Source: an uncultured Collinsella sp. (GTDB lineage Bacteria; Actinomycetota; Coriobacteriia; Coriobacteriales; Coriobacteriaceae). Taken from it: a stretch of DNA of 64,000 nt. The notes under the pieces were generated by a model. The model had not been told where the DNA came from, did not search any database, and saw only the letters and a list, made by a program, of their open reading frames with translations. The translations under genes were made by a program, and so were the position numbers. Location: contig CABVAC010000005.1 in the NCBI GenBank assembly GCA_902496275.1, positions 28,309 to 92,308 on the forward strand. The letters are read 5' to 3'. Below are positions 1 to 7,664 of this stretch, piece after piece; position 1 is the first letter of the stretch; every line of letters begins with the position of its first letter.

Positions 1-81
1 CTTGACGATCTTGTCGCCCAGGTCGTAAACGACCTTGTTGCCACGGCGGACGAGCTCGGTCTTGGAATCGGGTAGCAGCAT
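1..81 (-). CDS. Partial CDS, N-terminus only, function not established
   Basis: An open frame starts at an ATG whose complement is at 79-81 and runs off the left edge of the window, giving 27 residues. A GAAAGGA ribosome-binding site lies about 6 bases upstream. The residues read MLLPDSKTELVRRGNKVVYD followed by a short Asp/Lys-rich segment. A start of this kind (polar lead, then a strand-turn-strand with GNKVVYDLGDKIVK character) resembles the first strands of kinase-fold phosphotransferases of the choline/aminoglycoside kinase type, but the fragment is too short to prove it. It lies downstream of adhE in the same direction, separated by a strong hairpin. Confidence 0.5.
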   Translation of the reverse strand, partial: MLLPDSKTELVRRGNKVVYDLGDKIVK

Positions 82-114
82 GGTTGCATCCTTTCAACGA
101 TGCGATAGAAGCGA

Positions 115-151
115 CGGCGGGGGTGTGTGAAACACCCGTGCACCCCCGCCG
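115..151 (-). terminator. GC-rich stem-loop between adhE and the next minus-strand gene
   Basis: An 11-bp perfect stem (CGGCGGGGGTG at 115-125 with CACCCCCGCCG at 141-151) lies 20 bases after the adhE stop. In the adhE transcript the U-run comes before the stem rather than after it, so this is not a textbook intrinsic terminator. It may act as a weak terminator or protect the 3' end of the adhE mRNA. Confidence 0.4.
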
Positions 152-170
152 CAAAAAACCGTGCTAAAAA

Positions 171-2819
171 CTAGCAGACGGCGTAGTCCTGGGGCTCGCG
201 GCCGTAGTAGGCGTCCAGGTAGAGCTCCTTGATCTCGCTCATGAGCGGGTAGCGCGGGTTAGCGCCGGTGCACTGGTCGTTGAATGCCTGCTCGGTCATC
301 TCGTCGAGGGTGTCGAGGAAGTACTGCTCGTCAACACCGTAGTCGGCGATGGTCTTCTTGACACCGATGAAGTCCTTGAGCTCCTCGAGCTTCGTGATGA
401 AGTTCTCGAAGACCTCCTTGTCGTCCTTGCCCTCGATGCCGCAGTACTTGGCCATCTCGGCGTAGTTGTGCAGCGCGTTGGGGTAAGGATACTGGGAGAA
501 GGTACCCATCTTGACGGGAGCCTCGGCGGCGTTGTAGCGCATGACGCGGGTCAGGATGACGGCGTTAGCGATGCCGTGGGGCAGGTGATGGAAAGCGCCG
601 AGCTTGTGAGCCATGGAGTGGTTGAGGCCCAGGAAGGCGTTGGCGAAGGCCATACCGGCCATGCAGGAGGCGTTGTGCATCTCCTCGCGGGCGTGCGGGT
701 CCTTGGCGCCGTTCGTGAAGCTGGAGGGCAGGTTCTCAAAGACGAGCTTGGCAGCGCGCTCGGAGAGGCCCTTGGTGTAGTCGGAAGCCATGATGGAGAC
801 GTAGGACTCGATGGCGTGGGTCATGACGTCGATGCCGGAGGCAGCGGTCAGGCCGCGCGGGGCGGTCATGCAGTTGTCGGCGTCGACGATAGCCATGTTG
901 GGGAGCAGCGCGTAGTCGGCGAGCGGCCACTTGATGCCGGTCTCCTTGTCGGTGATGATGGCGAACGGCGTGCACTCGGAGCCGGTACCCGAGGAGGTCG
1001 GGACGGCGACGAAGTAGGCCTTCTTGCCCATCTCGGGGAAGGTGAAGATACGCTTGCGGATGTCCATGAAGTCCATGGCCATGTCCTCAAACTTGCACTC
1101 GGGGTGCTCGTACATCATCCACATGATCTTGCCGGCGTCCATAGCGGAGCCACCGCCGACGGCGATGATGACGTCCGGCTCAAAGAGAGCCATCTGCTTG
1201 GCGCCGCGACGTGCGCACTGCAGCGACGGATCGGGCTCGACGTCGTAGAAGCAGTCGTGGGCGATGCCCATCTCGTCGAGCTTGGCCTCGATGGCGCGGG
1301 TGTTGCCATTCTTGAAGAGGAACTGGTCGGTAACGATGAAGGCGCGCTTCTTGCCCATGACGTTGCCCAGCTCGTCGAGGGCGACGGGCGTGGAACCCTT
1401 CTTGAAGTAGACCTTCTCGGGAGCGCGGAACCACAGCATGTTCTCACGGCGCTCGGCCACAGTCTTAACGTTGATCAAGTGCTTCACCCCAACGTTCTCG
1501 GAGACGGAGTTGCCGCCCCAGGAGCCGCAGCCCAGGGTCAGAGACGGCTTCATGCCAAAGTTGTACAGGTCACCGATGCCGCCGTGCGAGGACGGGGTGT
1601 TGATGACGATACGGCAGGCCTTCATGACGTGCTCGAACAGGCTGATCTTCTCGGCCTGGGCGGGGTGCACGTACAGAGAGGCGGTGTGGCCCGGGCCACC
1701 GGCGAGCACCAGGTGCTCGGCCTTGTCGACGGCCTCCTGGAAGTCCTTGGCGTGGTACATGGCCAGGACCGGGGAGAGCTTCTCGTGGGAGAACTCCTCC
1801 TTGGCGGGGTCGGTTGAGGTGACCTCGGCGATCAGGATCTTGGTCTTGGCGGGAACCTCGATGCCGGCGAGCTCGGCGATCTTGGCAGCGGCCATGCCGG
1901 GGATGCGGTGATCGAGAGCGCCGTTCTTGAACATGGCGGCACGCAGGGCCTCCATCTCGGCACCCTGCTTGACGAAGTAGCAGCCGCGCTTCTGGAACTC
2001 GGCCTTAACCTGGTCATAGATGCTGTCGATGACAGTCACGGACTGCTCGGAAGCGCAGATCATGCCGTTGTCGAAGGTCTTGGAGTGGATGATGGAGTTG
2101 ACGGCGAGCAGCACGTCGGCGGTGTCGTCGATGACGACCGGGGTGTTACCGGCGCCAACGCCCAGGGCGGGCTTGCCCGAGGAGTAAGCGGCCTTGACCA
2201 TGCCCGGGCCACCGGTGGCGAGGATGATGTCGACGTCGCGCATGACCATGTTGGTCAGCTCGATGGAGGGGACATCGACCCAGCCGATGATGCCCTCGGG
2301 GGCACCAGCCTTGACGGCGGCGTCAAGCACGAGCTTGGCGGCGGCGATGGTGCACTTGGCGGCAGCCGGGTGCGGGGAGATGATGATGGCGTTGCGGGTC
2401 TTCAGGCTGATCAGCGTCTTGAAGATTGCGGTGGAGGTGGGGTTGGTCGTCGGGATGACGGCGCCCACGATGCCGATGGGCTCGGCGATCTTGGTGATGC
2501 CGTAAGCCTCGTCGCGCTCCAGGACACCACAGGTCTTGGTGTTCTTGTAAGCGTTGTAGATGTACTCTGCGGCGTAGTGGTTCTTGATGACCTTGTCCTC
2601 AAGAACGCCGCGGCCGGTCTCCTCGATGGCCATTTTCGCCAACGGGATACGAGCCTTGTTGGCGGCCATGGCGGCCTCATAGAAGATCTTGTCGACCTGC
2701 TCCTGCGTGTACGTAGCAAAAAGCGCCTGGGCCTCTCGCATCTGAGCGAGCTTAGCCTCAAGCGCCTCTACGTTGTCCACAATTGCGGGAGTAGTGTTTT
2801 CCGGTGACTTTTTCACCAT
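171..2819 (-). CDS. adhE: Bifunctional acetaldehyde-CoA / alcohol dehydrogenase AdhE
   Basis: AdhE reduces acetyl-CoA to acetaldehyde and then to ethanol with NADH, which regenerates NAD during fermentation. The 882-residue length is that of full AdhE. Residues 1 to about 440 form the aldehyde dehydrogenase half with the catalytic cysteine in NGMICASEQ (Cys255). The second half is an iron-dependent alcohol dehydrogenase with AVGGGSAMD, SSGTGSE and the metal-binding histidines in HAIESYVS and NHSMAHKLGAFHHLPHG. The start is preceded by AAGGAG. The gene stands alone, with its own promoter region at 2820-2945. No defect is visible. Confidence 0.97.
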   Translation of the reverse strand: MVKKSPENTTPAIVDNVEALEAKLAQMREAQALFATYTQEQVDKIFYEAAMAANKARIPLAKMAIEETGRGVLEDKVIKNHYAAEYIYNAYKNTKTCGVLERDEAYGITKIAEPIGIVGAVIPTTNPTSTAIFKTLISLKTRNAIIISPHPAAAKCTIAAAKLVLDAAVKAGAPEGIIGWVDVPSIELTNMVMRDVDIILATGGPGMVKAAYSSGKPALGVGAGNTPVVIDDTADVLLAVNSIIHSKTFDNGMICASEQSVTVIDSIYDQVKAEFQKRGCYFVKQGAEMEALRAAMFKNGALDHRIPGMAAAKIAELAGIEVPAKTKILIAEVTSTDPAKEEFSHEKLSPVLAMYHAKDFQEAVDKAEHLVLAGGPGHTASLYVHPAQAEKISLFEHVMKACRIVINTPSSHGGIGDLYNFGMKPSLTLGCGSWGGNSVSENVGVKHLINVKTVAERRENMLWFRAPEKVYFKKGSTPVALDELGNVMGKKRAFIVTDQFLFKNGNTRAIEAKLDEMGIAHDCFYDVEPDPSLQCARRGAKQMALFEPDVIIAVGGGSAMDAGKIMWMMYEHPECKFEDMAMDFMDIRKRIFTFPEMGKKAYFVAVPTSSGTGSECTPFAIITDKETGIKWPLADYALLPNMAIVDADNCMTAPRGLTAASGIDVMTHAIESYVSIMASDYTKGLSERAAKLVFENLPSSFTNGAKDPHAREEMHNASCMAGMAFANAFLGLNHSMAHKLGAFHHLPHGIANAVILTRVMRYNAAEAPVKMGTFSQYPYPNALHNYAEMAKYCGIEGKDDKEVFENFITKLEELKDFIGVKKTIADYGVDEQYFLDTLDEMTEQAFNDQCTGANPRYPLMSEIKELYLDAYYGREPQDYAVC

Positions 2820-2850
2820 TTGTGTCTCCTTGCGATCGGAGATTTACCCT

Positions 2851-2945
2851 ACAAGATGCATGATAGCAAGAAATAATTCGGTGAACGGTCAGATTCCTCT
2901 AAAAGGCACACTAAAACGCTTCAATAAAATGAAGCGTTTTAACAA
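2851..2945 (-). promoter_or_regulatory. adhE upstream region with -10 motif and a 10-bp palindrome
   Basis: Reading toward adhE, a TTGCTATCAT extended -10-like element lies about 40 bases before the start codon; a convincing -35 was not found. Further upstream a perfect inverted repeat, AAAACGCTTC and GAAGCGTTTT separated by 8 bases (about 2912-2939), is placed where an operator could lie. No Rex-type site was recognised. An alternative is that the palindrome is a hairpin left by the neighbouring mobile-element remnant. Confidence 0.35.
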
Positions 2946-2971
2946 AAACTATCTGCCTGCTGCATCGCCCC

Positions 2972-3218
2972 GCTCATTGGGGACAGACTCTCATGAGTAT
3001 TTCAATGGGAAAACGGGACATCTGTTTGATAATCGCTATTCGCGGGTCGTGGTTGAGTCGGACACACAGGCGGTGCAGCTACTCGATTACATCCATTTCA
3101 ATCCCGTGTAAGGTGCGTCCGACTCGCTCGAGGCGTACCGTTAGTTACAAGGCATACCAGCTGCGCTATGATCCCTTTGACATCTGCAAACCCTCATATA
3201 AGTCTGTCCCCAATGAGC
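2972..3218. mobile_element. REP/RAYT-type element remnant with 18-bp inverted ends
   Basis: GCTCATTGGGGACAGACT at 2972-2989 is repeated as its exact reverse complement at 3201-3218. The enclosed 211 bases carry a decayed transposase segment. Short palindromic ends around a Y1/RAYT transposase fragment fit a dying REP-associated tyrosine transposase element. The right end abuts the rpmB terminator. Confidence 0.55.
2975..3190 (+). pseudogene. Degenerate REP-associated tyrosine transposase (Y1_Tnp) fragment
   Basis: The + strand encodes EYFNGKTGHLFDNRYS, then VVVESDTQAVQLLDYIHFNPV, ending in a stop at 3109-3111. This matches the conserved block of RAYT transposases (FN..YGRTGHLFQ.RYK, then a YIHLNPVRA box). 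After the stop, a different frame continues with VRPTRS and SYKAYQ, corresponding to the SPEDYPWSSYRAY region that normally follows. So at least one frameshift and an internal loss are visible. The N-terminal catalytic HUH part is missing and no start codon fits. This is a fossil with no expected activity. Confidence 0.6.
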
Positions 3219-3231
3219 GCCCAATGAGCAC

Positions 3232-3264
3232 AAAAAAGCGCCCTCCGTAGGGGAGGACGCCTTT
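3232..3264 (-). terminator. Intrinsic terminator of rpmB
   Basis: In the minus-strand transcript a GCG-TCCTCCCC / GGAGGGCGC stem-loop (3238-3260) is followed by six U residues (complement of 3232-3237). Confidence 0.8.
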
Positions 3265-3332
3265 GGTAAGTTCTATATGAACGCGAGGTCTTTGACCCGG
3301 AGAGTCCGAGGTACTTGTTGGTAAGACCTTAT

Positions 3333-3521
3333 TTAGGAGCGCGCAACCTTGCCAGACTTGAGGCAGGTGGAGCAAACGTTCATCTTGCGACGGTGACCAT
3401 CGACGACAACGTAGACGCGCTGGATGTTGGGGCGGAACTTACGGTTGGTGACGCGGTGAGAGTGGCTGATGGAGCGACCGGCAACGGGGTGCTTACCGCA
3501 AACTTCGCAAACTTTGGACAT
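3333..3521 (-). CDS. rpmB: 50S ribosomal protein L28
   Basis: L28 is a structural protein of the large ribosomal subunit. The 62-residue product starts MSKVCEVCGKHPVAGRSISH and contains the family block HRVTNRKFRPNIQRV. It has two CxxC pairs (CEVCGK and CSTCLKSGK), so this is the zinc-binding C+ form of L28. The start at 3521 is chosen over an upstream in-frame start because AAGGAGGGTCAGTT precedes it directly and the family begins at this point. A TATAGT -10-like element lies at 3576-3581 (complement). The gene is monocistronic and ends at an intrinsic terminator. Confidence 0.96.
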   Translation of the reverse strand: MSKVCEVCGKHPVAGRSISHSHRVTNRKFRPNIQRVYVVVDGHRRKMNVCSTCLKSGKVARS

Positions 3522-3853
3522 AACTGACCCTCCTTGGGCGACAAACGAACATGTCGCGTTAACAAACAAGCCTGAACTATAGCACAGAAGTCGCTCCCTG
3601 TGCGCAATCTACACAGAGATATTCCTCTTTTGGCGATAGTGCCCACGCCACGGCCCTGGACGTAGATCCGATTTGCGTGCAGCAGAGGGGATTATGCCAG
3701 CTCGTGCGTGCGTTTTCAAGCTCGTCCCACAAATATATATAGGTTTATGGAGCATTGGGCTCCGTTTACGGATTGCTCTGTATTTATGCTCGCAATTAAG
3801 CTCGAGGTTGGCTACACTATCCTTTGACCATTAAAGGGGTACGAGATACCCAC
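3522..3853. other. Intergenic region between rpmB and the pyr leader
   Basis: About 330 bases without a gene separate the divergent rpmB and pyr transcription units. They hold the rpmB ribosome-binding site and -10 element on the minus strand. On the plus side they hold an AT-rich stretch (3728-3800) and a TACACT -10-like hexamer near 3812-3817, which probably drives the pyr operon. No RNA gene or repeat was seen. Confidence 0.5.
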
Positions 3854-3961
3854 ATGGAATTACATAGCTGCCATGCGAGCAGCCTTTCCTGTGGGTGTCT
3901 GGTCCGCTTTAAGCGGTCGGGCATCTATTTTTTTGACTGTGTCAGCAGTCAAGACATGTGA
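3854..3961 (+). CDS. Candidate 35-codon leader peptide overlapping the pyr attenuator
   Basis: An ATG at 3854 opens a 35-codon frame (MELHSCHASSLSCGCLVRFK, then a Ser/Gly/Phe-rich tail) that ends at TGA 3959-3961, just before the pyrR ribosome-binding site. The terminator stem and its U-run lie inside the frame. This is the arrangement of E. coli pyrL, where translating ribosomes prevent termination when UTP is low. The ribosome-binding site is only a distant AAGGGG, and the frame could be chance. Inference only. Confidence 0.3.
   Translation: MELHSCHASSLSCGCLVRFKRSGIYFFDCVSSQDM
3867..3950 (+). promoter_or_regulatory. pyr operon leader with intrinsic terminator-attenuator
   Basis: Three hairpins follow each other upstream of pyrR. 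The first is GCTGC/GCAGC at 3867-3883. The second is a longer terminator stem at 3896-3923 (core CCGC/GCGG) followed by T7 at 3928-3934. The third is GACTG/CAGTC at 3935-3950. A terminator just before pyrRBCKDF fits transcription attenuation by PyrR or by UTP-sensitive leader translation. A clear match to the Bacillus PyrR-binding loop consensus was not found, so the mechanism is undecided. Confidence 0.65.
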
Positions 3962-3973
3962 GGAAGGAGATCG

Positions 3974-4558
3974 ATGGGCACGACTTCCCCCAAGGCGGTC
4001 ATCATGGACGAGACCGCCGTCAATCGAGCGATGACCCGCATCGCGCACGAGATTCTCGAGCGCAACGAGGGCTGTGAAGACCTCGCTCTGGTCGGCATCG
4101 TCACGCGCGGCGACCTTCTGGCAAAGAAGCTCGCCGAGGCGATCAAGGAGATCGAGGGTGTCGACGTTCCGCTCGGCAGCCTGGACATCAGCTTCTATCG
4201 CGATGACTATGCGACCAATTTCGCTCCCGCGATCCATGCTACCAACATTCCCTTCAGCGTCGACGGCAAGCGCGTCGTGCTGGTGGACGACATCCTGTAC
4301 ACGGGTCGCACCATCCGCGCCGCTCTGGACGCCGTTATGGACCTGGGTCGTCCGAGCCGAGTCGAGCTGGCAGTTCTCGTTGACCGCGGTCACCGCGAGC
4401 TCCCTATCTCGCCGGACTTTGTCGGCAAGAACGTTCCCTCGTCGCACGAGGAGAACGTGCACCTATATATGAAGGAAGTCGACGGCCGTACCGCTGTCGA
4501 GATCAACGACGTCGCGCCGGGTTCCCACGTGGGCTCCGCGCCGCTGGGAGGTGAGTAG
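3974..4558 (+). CDS. pyrR: Bifunctional pyr operon regulator / uracil phosphoribosyltransferase PyrR
   Basis: PyrR senses UMP/UTP versus PRPP, binds pyr mRNA leaders to favour termination, and has some uracil phosphoribosyltransferase activity. The 194-residue product carries the PRPP-binding loop VVLVDDILYTGRTIRAALDA and the family segments VGIVTRGDLLAKKLAE and LGSLDISFYRDD. The start ATG follows GAGGAAGGAGATCG. It is the first structural gene of the pyr operon, lies behind the terminator leader that it probably controls, and precedes pyrB by only 4 bases. Confidence 0.95.
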   Translation: MGTTSPKAVIMDETAVNRAMTRIAHEILERNEGCEDLALVGIVTRGDLLAKKLAEAIKEIEGVDVPLGSLDISFYRDDYATNFAPAIHATNIPFSVDGKRVVLVDDILYTGRTIRAALDAVMDLGRPSRVELAVLVDRGHRELPISPDFVGKNVPSSHEENVHLYMKEVDGRTAVEINDVAPGSHVGSAPLGGE

Positions 4559-4562
4559 TACC

Positions 4563-5507
4563 GTGGCGTTTAATCATAAGCACCTGATCGACATTACCGA
4601 GTACTCCGAAGAGGACATCAAGCTCATCCTCGAGACCGCCAAGGCGTTCTCCGAGGTCAACGAGCGTGCCATCAAGAAGGTCCCCACGCTCAAGGGCAAG
4701 ACCATCGTCAACATGTTCAACGAGCCCTCGACGCGTACCCGCAGCTCCTTCGAGCTCGCCGAGAAGCGTCTTTCGGCCGACAGCCTCAATTTCGGCGGCT
4801 CCTCGACCTCCACGGTCAAGGGCGAGAGCCTCGTCGATACCGTCCAGACCCTCAACGCCTACAAGATTGACTGCATTGTCGTGCGCGACAAGCATGCCGG
4901 TGCTCCCTACATCGTCACGCAGAATTCGCCCGCGAGCGTCATCTGCGCCGGTGATGGTAAGCACAACCACCCCACGCAGGCTCTGCTCGACCTGTACACC
5001 ATCTGGGAGCACAAGGGTGACTTCCACGGTCTGAAGGTCGCCGTCGTCGGCGACATCTCCCACTCCCGCGTTTGCGGCTCGCTGATCCCCGCGTTGAAGA
5101 TCATGGGCTGCGAGACCTACGCCGTCGCCCCCGGCACGCTGCTGCCGCCGGCGCCCGAGGTTCTGGGCTGCGACCACGTGACGAGCGACCTCGATTCCGT
5201 CCTGCCCGAGCTGGACGTCGTCTACATGCTGCGCGTACAGCAGGAGCGCCTCGAGGGTGCCCCGTTCCCGACCATTCGCGAGTACCACAAGCTCTTCGGC
5301 CTGACCAAGGACCGTGAGAAGCTCATGAAGCCCGACGCGATCATTTGCCACCCGGGCCCCATCAACCGCGGCGTCGAGTTCGACTCCTATATGGCCGACC
5401 ACCCGCAACGCTCCGTCATCCTGGAGCAGGTCTACGCCGGTATCTGCGTGCGTATGGCTATCCTGTATCTGCTGCTTGGAGGTGCCGATAATGGCCTTGC
5501 TTCTTAA
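4563..5507 (+). CDS. pyrB: Aspartate carbamoyltransferase catalytic subunit
   Basis: PyrB condenses carbamoyl phosphate with aspartate, the committed step of pyrimidine synthesis. The 314-residue product has the carbamoyl-phosphate signature NEPSTRTRSSFE, GDISHSRV and the C-terminal CHPGPINRGVE. The GTG at 4563 is taken as start because GGGAGGTGAG lies 9 bases upstream; an alternative GTG at 4551 would sit inside that site. No regulatory pyrI gene follows, so the enzyme is probably an unregulated trimer or a partner of the dihydroorotase encoded next, which overlaps it by 17 bases. Confidence 0.96.
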   Translation: MAFNHKHLIDITEYSEEDIKLILETAKAFSEVNERAIKKVPTLKGKTIVNMFNEPSTRTRSSFELAEKRLSADSLNFGGSSTSTVKGESLVDTVQTLNAYKIDCIVVRDKHAGAPYIVTQNSPASVICAGDGKHNHPTQALLDLYTIWEHKGDFHGLKVAVVGDISHSRVCGSLIPALKIMGCETYAVAPGTLLPPAPEVLGCDHVTSDLDSVLPELDVVYMLRVQQERLEGAPFPTIREYHKLFGLTKDREKLMKPDAIICHPGPINRGVEFDSYMADHPQRSVILEQVYAGICVRMAILYLLLGGADNGLAS

Positions 5508-6780
5508 GAATGCCCACGTCGTCGACCCGTCCGTCGAGCTTGACGGTGTCGTTGACGTCCTGATCGACGGCGACAAGATCGCCGAGGTCGGCGAGAACCT
5601 CGCCGCCGAGGGAGCCGAGGTCCGCGACCTTTCCGGTAAGTACCTCGTCCCTGGCCTGGTGGACATGCACGTCCACCTGCGCGAGCCCGGCTACGAGGTC
5701 AAAGAGGACATCGAGAGCGGCACCCGCGCAGCTGCCAAGGGCGGCTTCACCGGCGTGTGCGCCATGCCCAACACCGACCCCGTTACCGATAACGGTACCG
5801 TCGTTGAGTTCGTCAAGTCCCGCGCTGCCGAGGTCGGCCACTGCCGCGTCTATCCTTCTGGCGCCATGACCCGCGGTCTCAAGGGCGAGGCCATGTCCGA
5901 GATGGGCGATATGGTCGCCCACGGCGCCGTCGCCTTCACCGACGACGGTCGCGGCGTGCAGGGTGCAGGCATGCTCCGTCGCTGCATGGACTACGGCAAG
6001 ATGTTCGGCAAGGTCTTTATGAGCCATTGCCAGGACGAGGACCTGGTCGGTCACGGCCAGATCAACGAGGGCAAGGTCTCTACCCGTCTGGCCCTCGAGG
6101 GCTGGCCGGCGGCAGGCGAGGAGCTGCAGATTGCTCGCGATATCGAGATCGCCAAGCTGACCGGTGCCAAGCTGCACATCCAGCACATCTCCACCGCCCA
6201 TGGCCTGGAACTTGTGCGTGCCGGTAAGGCAGCTGGCGTGCAGGTTACCTGCGAGGCCACCCCGCACCACATGTTCCTGACCGAGAACGACCTGGACGAG
6301 ACCTACAACACCTCGCTCAAGGTCAATCCGCCGCTGCGTACCGATGAGGATGCCGAGGCCATCCGTCAGGGCGTCATCGACGGCACCGTCGACGTTATCG
6401 TCACCGATCACGCTCCTCACACCCCGTGGGAGAAGGCCCGTGAGTTCGAGCTTGCGCCCTTTGGTATGATCGGCCTCGAGACCTCGCTGTCGCTCGTACT
6501 CACCGAGCTGGTCAACACGGGCAAGATGAGCATGGGCCGCATGGTCGAGCTCATGGCCATCAAGCCGCGTGAGATCCTGGGTCTCGACCAGGTTCAGGTC
6601 AAGGCGGGCTCCGTTGCCGACCTGACCGTGTTCGACGCGTCCGCCACCTGGACGGTTGGCGAGGACGGTTACGAGTCGCGCGCCGAGAACTCCGGTTTTG
6701 CCGGCCGCACGCTCACCGGTCGTGCCACCGATGTGTTTGTCGGCGGTAAGCAGACGCTTGCCGACGGCTGCATCTGCTAG
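5491..6780 (+). CDS. pyrC: Dihydroorotase
   Basis: PyrC cyclises N-carbamoyl-aspartate to dihydroorotate. The 429-residue, class I-type amidohydrolase begins MALLLKNAHVVDP and has the metal-binding DMHVHLREPG motif, the histidine segments HCQDEDL and HIQHISTAHG, and the catalytic VTDHAPH. The ATG at 5491 is preceded by TTGGAGGTGCC, which also lies within the pyrB 3' end. The overlap indicates coupled translation with pyrB. Confidence 0.96.
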   Translation: MALLLKNAHVVDPSVELDGVVDVLIDGDKIAEVGENLAAEGAEVRDLSGKYLVPGLVDMHVHLREPGYEVKEDIESGTRAAAKGGFTGVCAMPNTDPVTDNGTVVEFVKSRAAEVGHCRVYPSGAMTRGLKGEAMSEMGDMVAHGAVAFTDDGRGVQGAGMLRRCMDYGKMFGKVFMSHCQDEDLVGHGQINEGKVSTRLALEGWPAAGEELQIARDIEIAKLTGAKLHIQHISTAHGLELVRAGKAAGVQVTCEATPHHMFLTENDLDETYNTSLKVNPPLRTDEDAEAIRQGVIDGTVDVIVTDHAPHTPWEKAREFELAPFGMIGLETSLSLVLTELVNTGKMSMGRMVELMAIKPREILGLDQVQVKAGSVADLTVFDASATWTVGEDGYESRAENSGFAGRTLTGRATDVFVGGKQTLADGCIC

Positions 6781-6872
6781 CATAGCCTTATCGCTTTTGT
6801 GCGCGGCGCCCTTGCGGTGCCGCGCTTTCTGTTCGTTTGGACCATGCAACCGCATGGGGGATTGGAGCGTCT

Positions 6873-7664
6873 ATGCCCACACCTTCCACTGCACGCATGC
6901 ACGACTTCGAGGTCGTCTCGAACCGGGAGATTGCCGACGGCATCTTCTCGCTCGTCATCTCGGCCCCCAAGCTTGCAAGTGCGCTCAAGCCCGGTCAGTT
7001 TGTGAACATCGCCGTACCCGGCGATGCGTCCTCGCTGCTTCGCGTGCCCCTGAGCTACTACCGCGCCGACGCCGAGGCTGGCACCGTCGAGCTGTGGTAC
7101 GCCGTCGTGGGCGACGATACCCGTCGTTTGTCCCAGATGGGCCCTGGCTCCACCTCTAACCTGCTGGGCCCCGGTGGCCGTGGCTGGATGGTACCCGAGG
7201 GCACCAGGAAGGCCCTGCTCGTCGCCGGTGGCATCGGTGTTCCGCCCGTGCTGTGCCTTGCCGACAAGCTTGCCGAGCAGGGTGTAGCCGTCGACGTGTG
7301 CCTGGGCTTTGGCACCGCGTCCAAGGCCGTGGGCGTCGATGAGTTCCGCGCGCTGTGCGATACGGTTAACGTGTGCACCGATGATGGCACGCTGGGCACG
7401 CACGGTTTTTGCACCGACCCGGCAGCCGAGCTGCTCGGCGAGGGCGGCTACGACTATGTGGCCAGCTGCGGCCCCGCCGTCATGATGAAGAAGGTCGCCG
7501 CCGCTGCCGCCGAGGCCGGCGCGTACTGCGAGGTGTCGCTCGAGCGCATGATGAGCTGCGGCTTTGGCGCCTGCAACACCTGCAATGTCGAGACGGTCGA
7601 CGGTATGAAGGGCGCCTGCATGTGCGGCCCCGTGTTCGATGCTTCCAAGGTGGTGGTCTTCTAG
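6873..7664 (+). CDS. pyrK: Dihydroorotate dehydrogenase B electron-transfer subunit
   Basis: PyrK carries FAD and a 2Fe-2S cluster and passes electrons from PyrD to NAD. The 263-residue product has a ferredoxin-reductase fold: LKPGQFVNIAVPG and RVPLSYYR for FAD, and LLVAGGIGVPP for NAD. C-terminal cluster ligands lie in CGFGACNTC and GACMCGPVF. The ATG at 6873 is chosen because GGAG lies 5 bases upstream; a TTG at 6837 lacks such a site. A 92-base gap separates it from pyrC. It ends with TAG overlapping the pyrD start, as expected for a heterotetrameric PyrDK enzyme. Confidence 0.95.
   Translation: MPTPSTARMHDFEVVSNREIADGIFSLVISAPKLASALKPGQFVNIAVPGDASSLLRVPLSYYRADAEAGTVELWYAVVGDDTRRLSQMGPGSTSNLLGPGGRGWMVPEGTRKALLVAGGIGVPPVLCLADKLAEQGVAVDVCLGFGTASKAVGVDEFRALCDTVNVCTDDGTLGTHGFCTDPAAELLGEGGYDYVASCGPAVMMKKVAAAAAEAGAYCEVSLERMMSCGFGACNTCNVETVDGMKGACMCGPVFDASKVVVF

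Noticed and set aside
2773..2970. Start of the transposase-like frame inside the adhE 5' end
   Set aside because: The first 65 residues are translated from the adhE promoter and antisense adhE. Only the part after about 2975 resembles a transposase.
7409..7663. A longer pyrD frame with 85 extra N-terminal residues
   Set aside because: The extension is the shadow of pyrK in another frame. PyrD families begin near MAVDFGG, and GTG 7664 or ATG 7679 gives the normal length.
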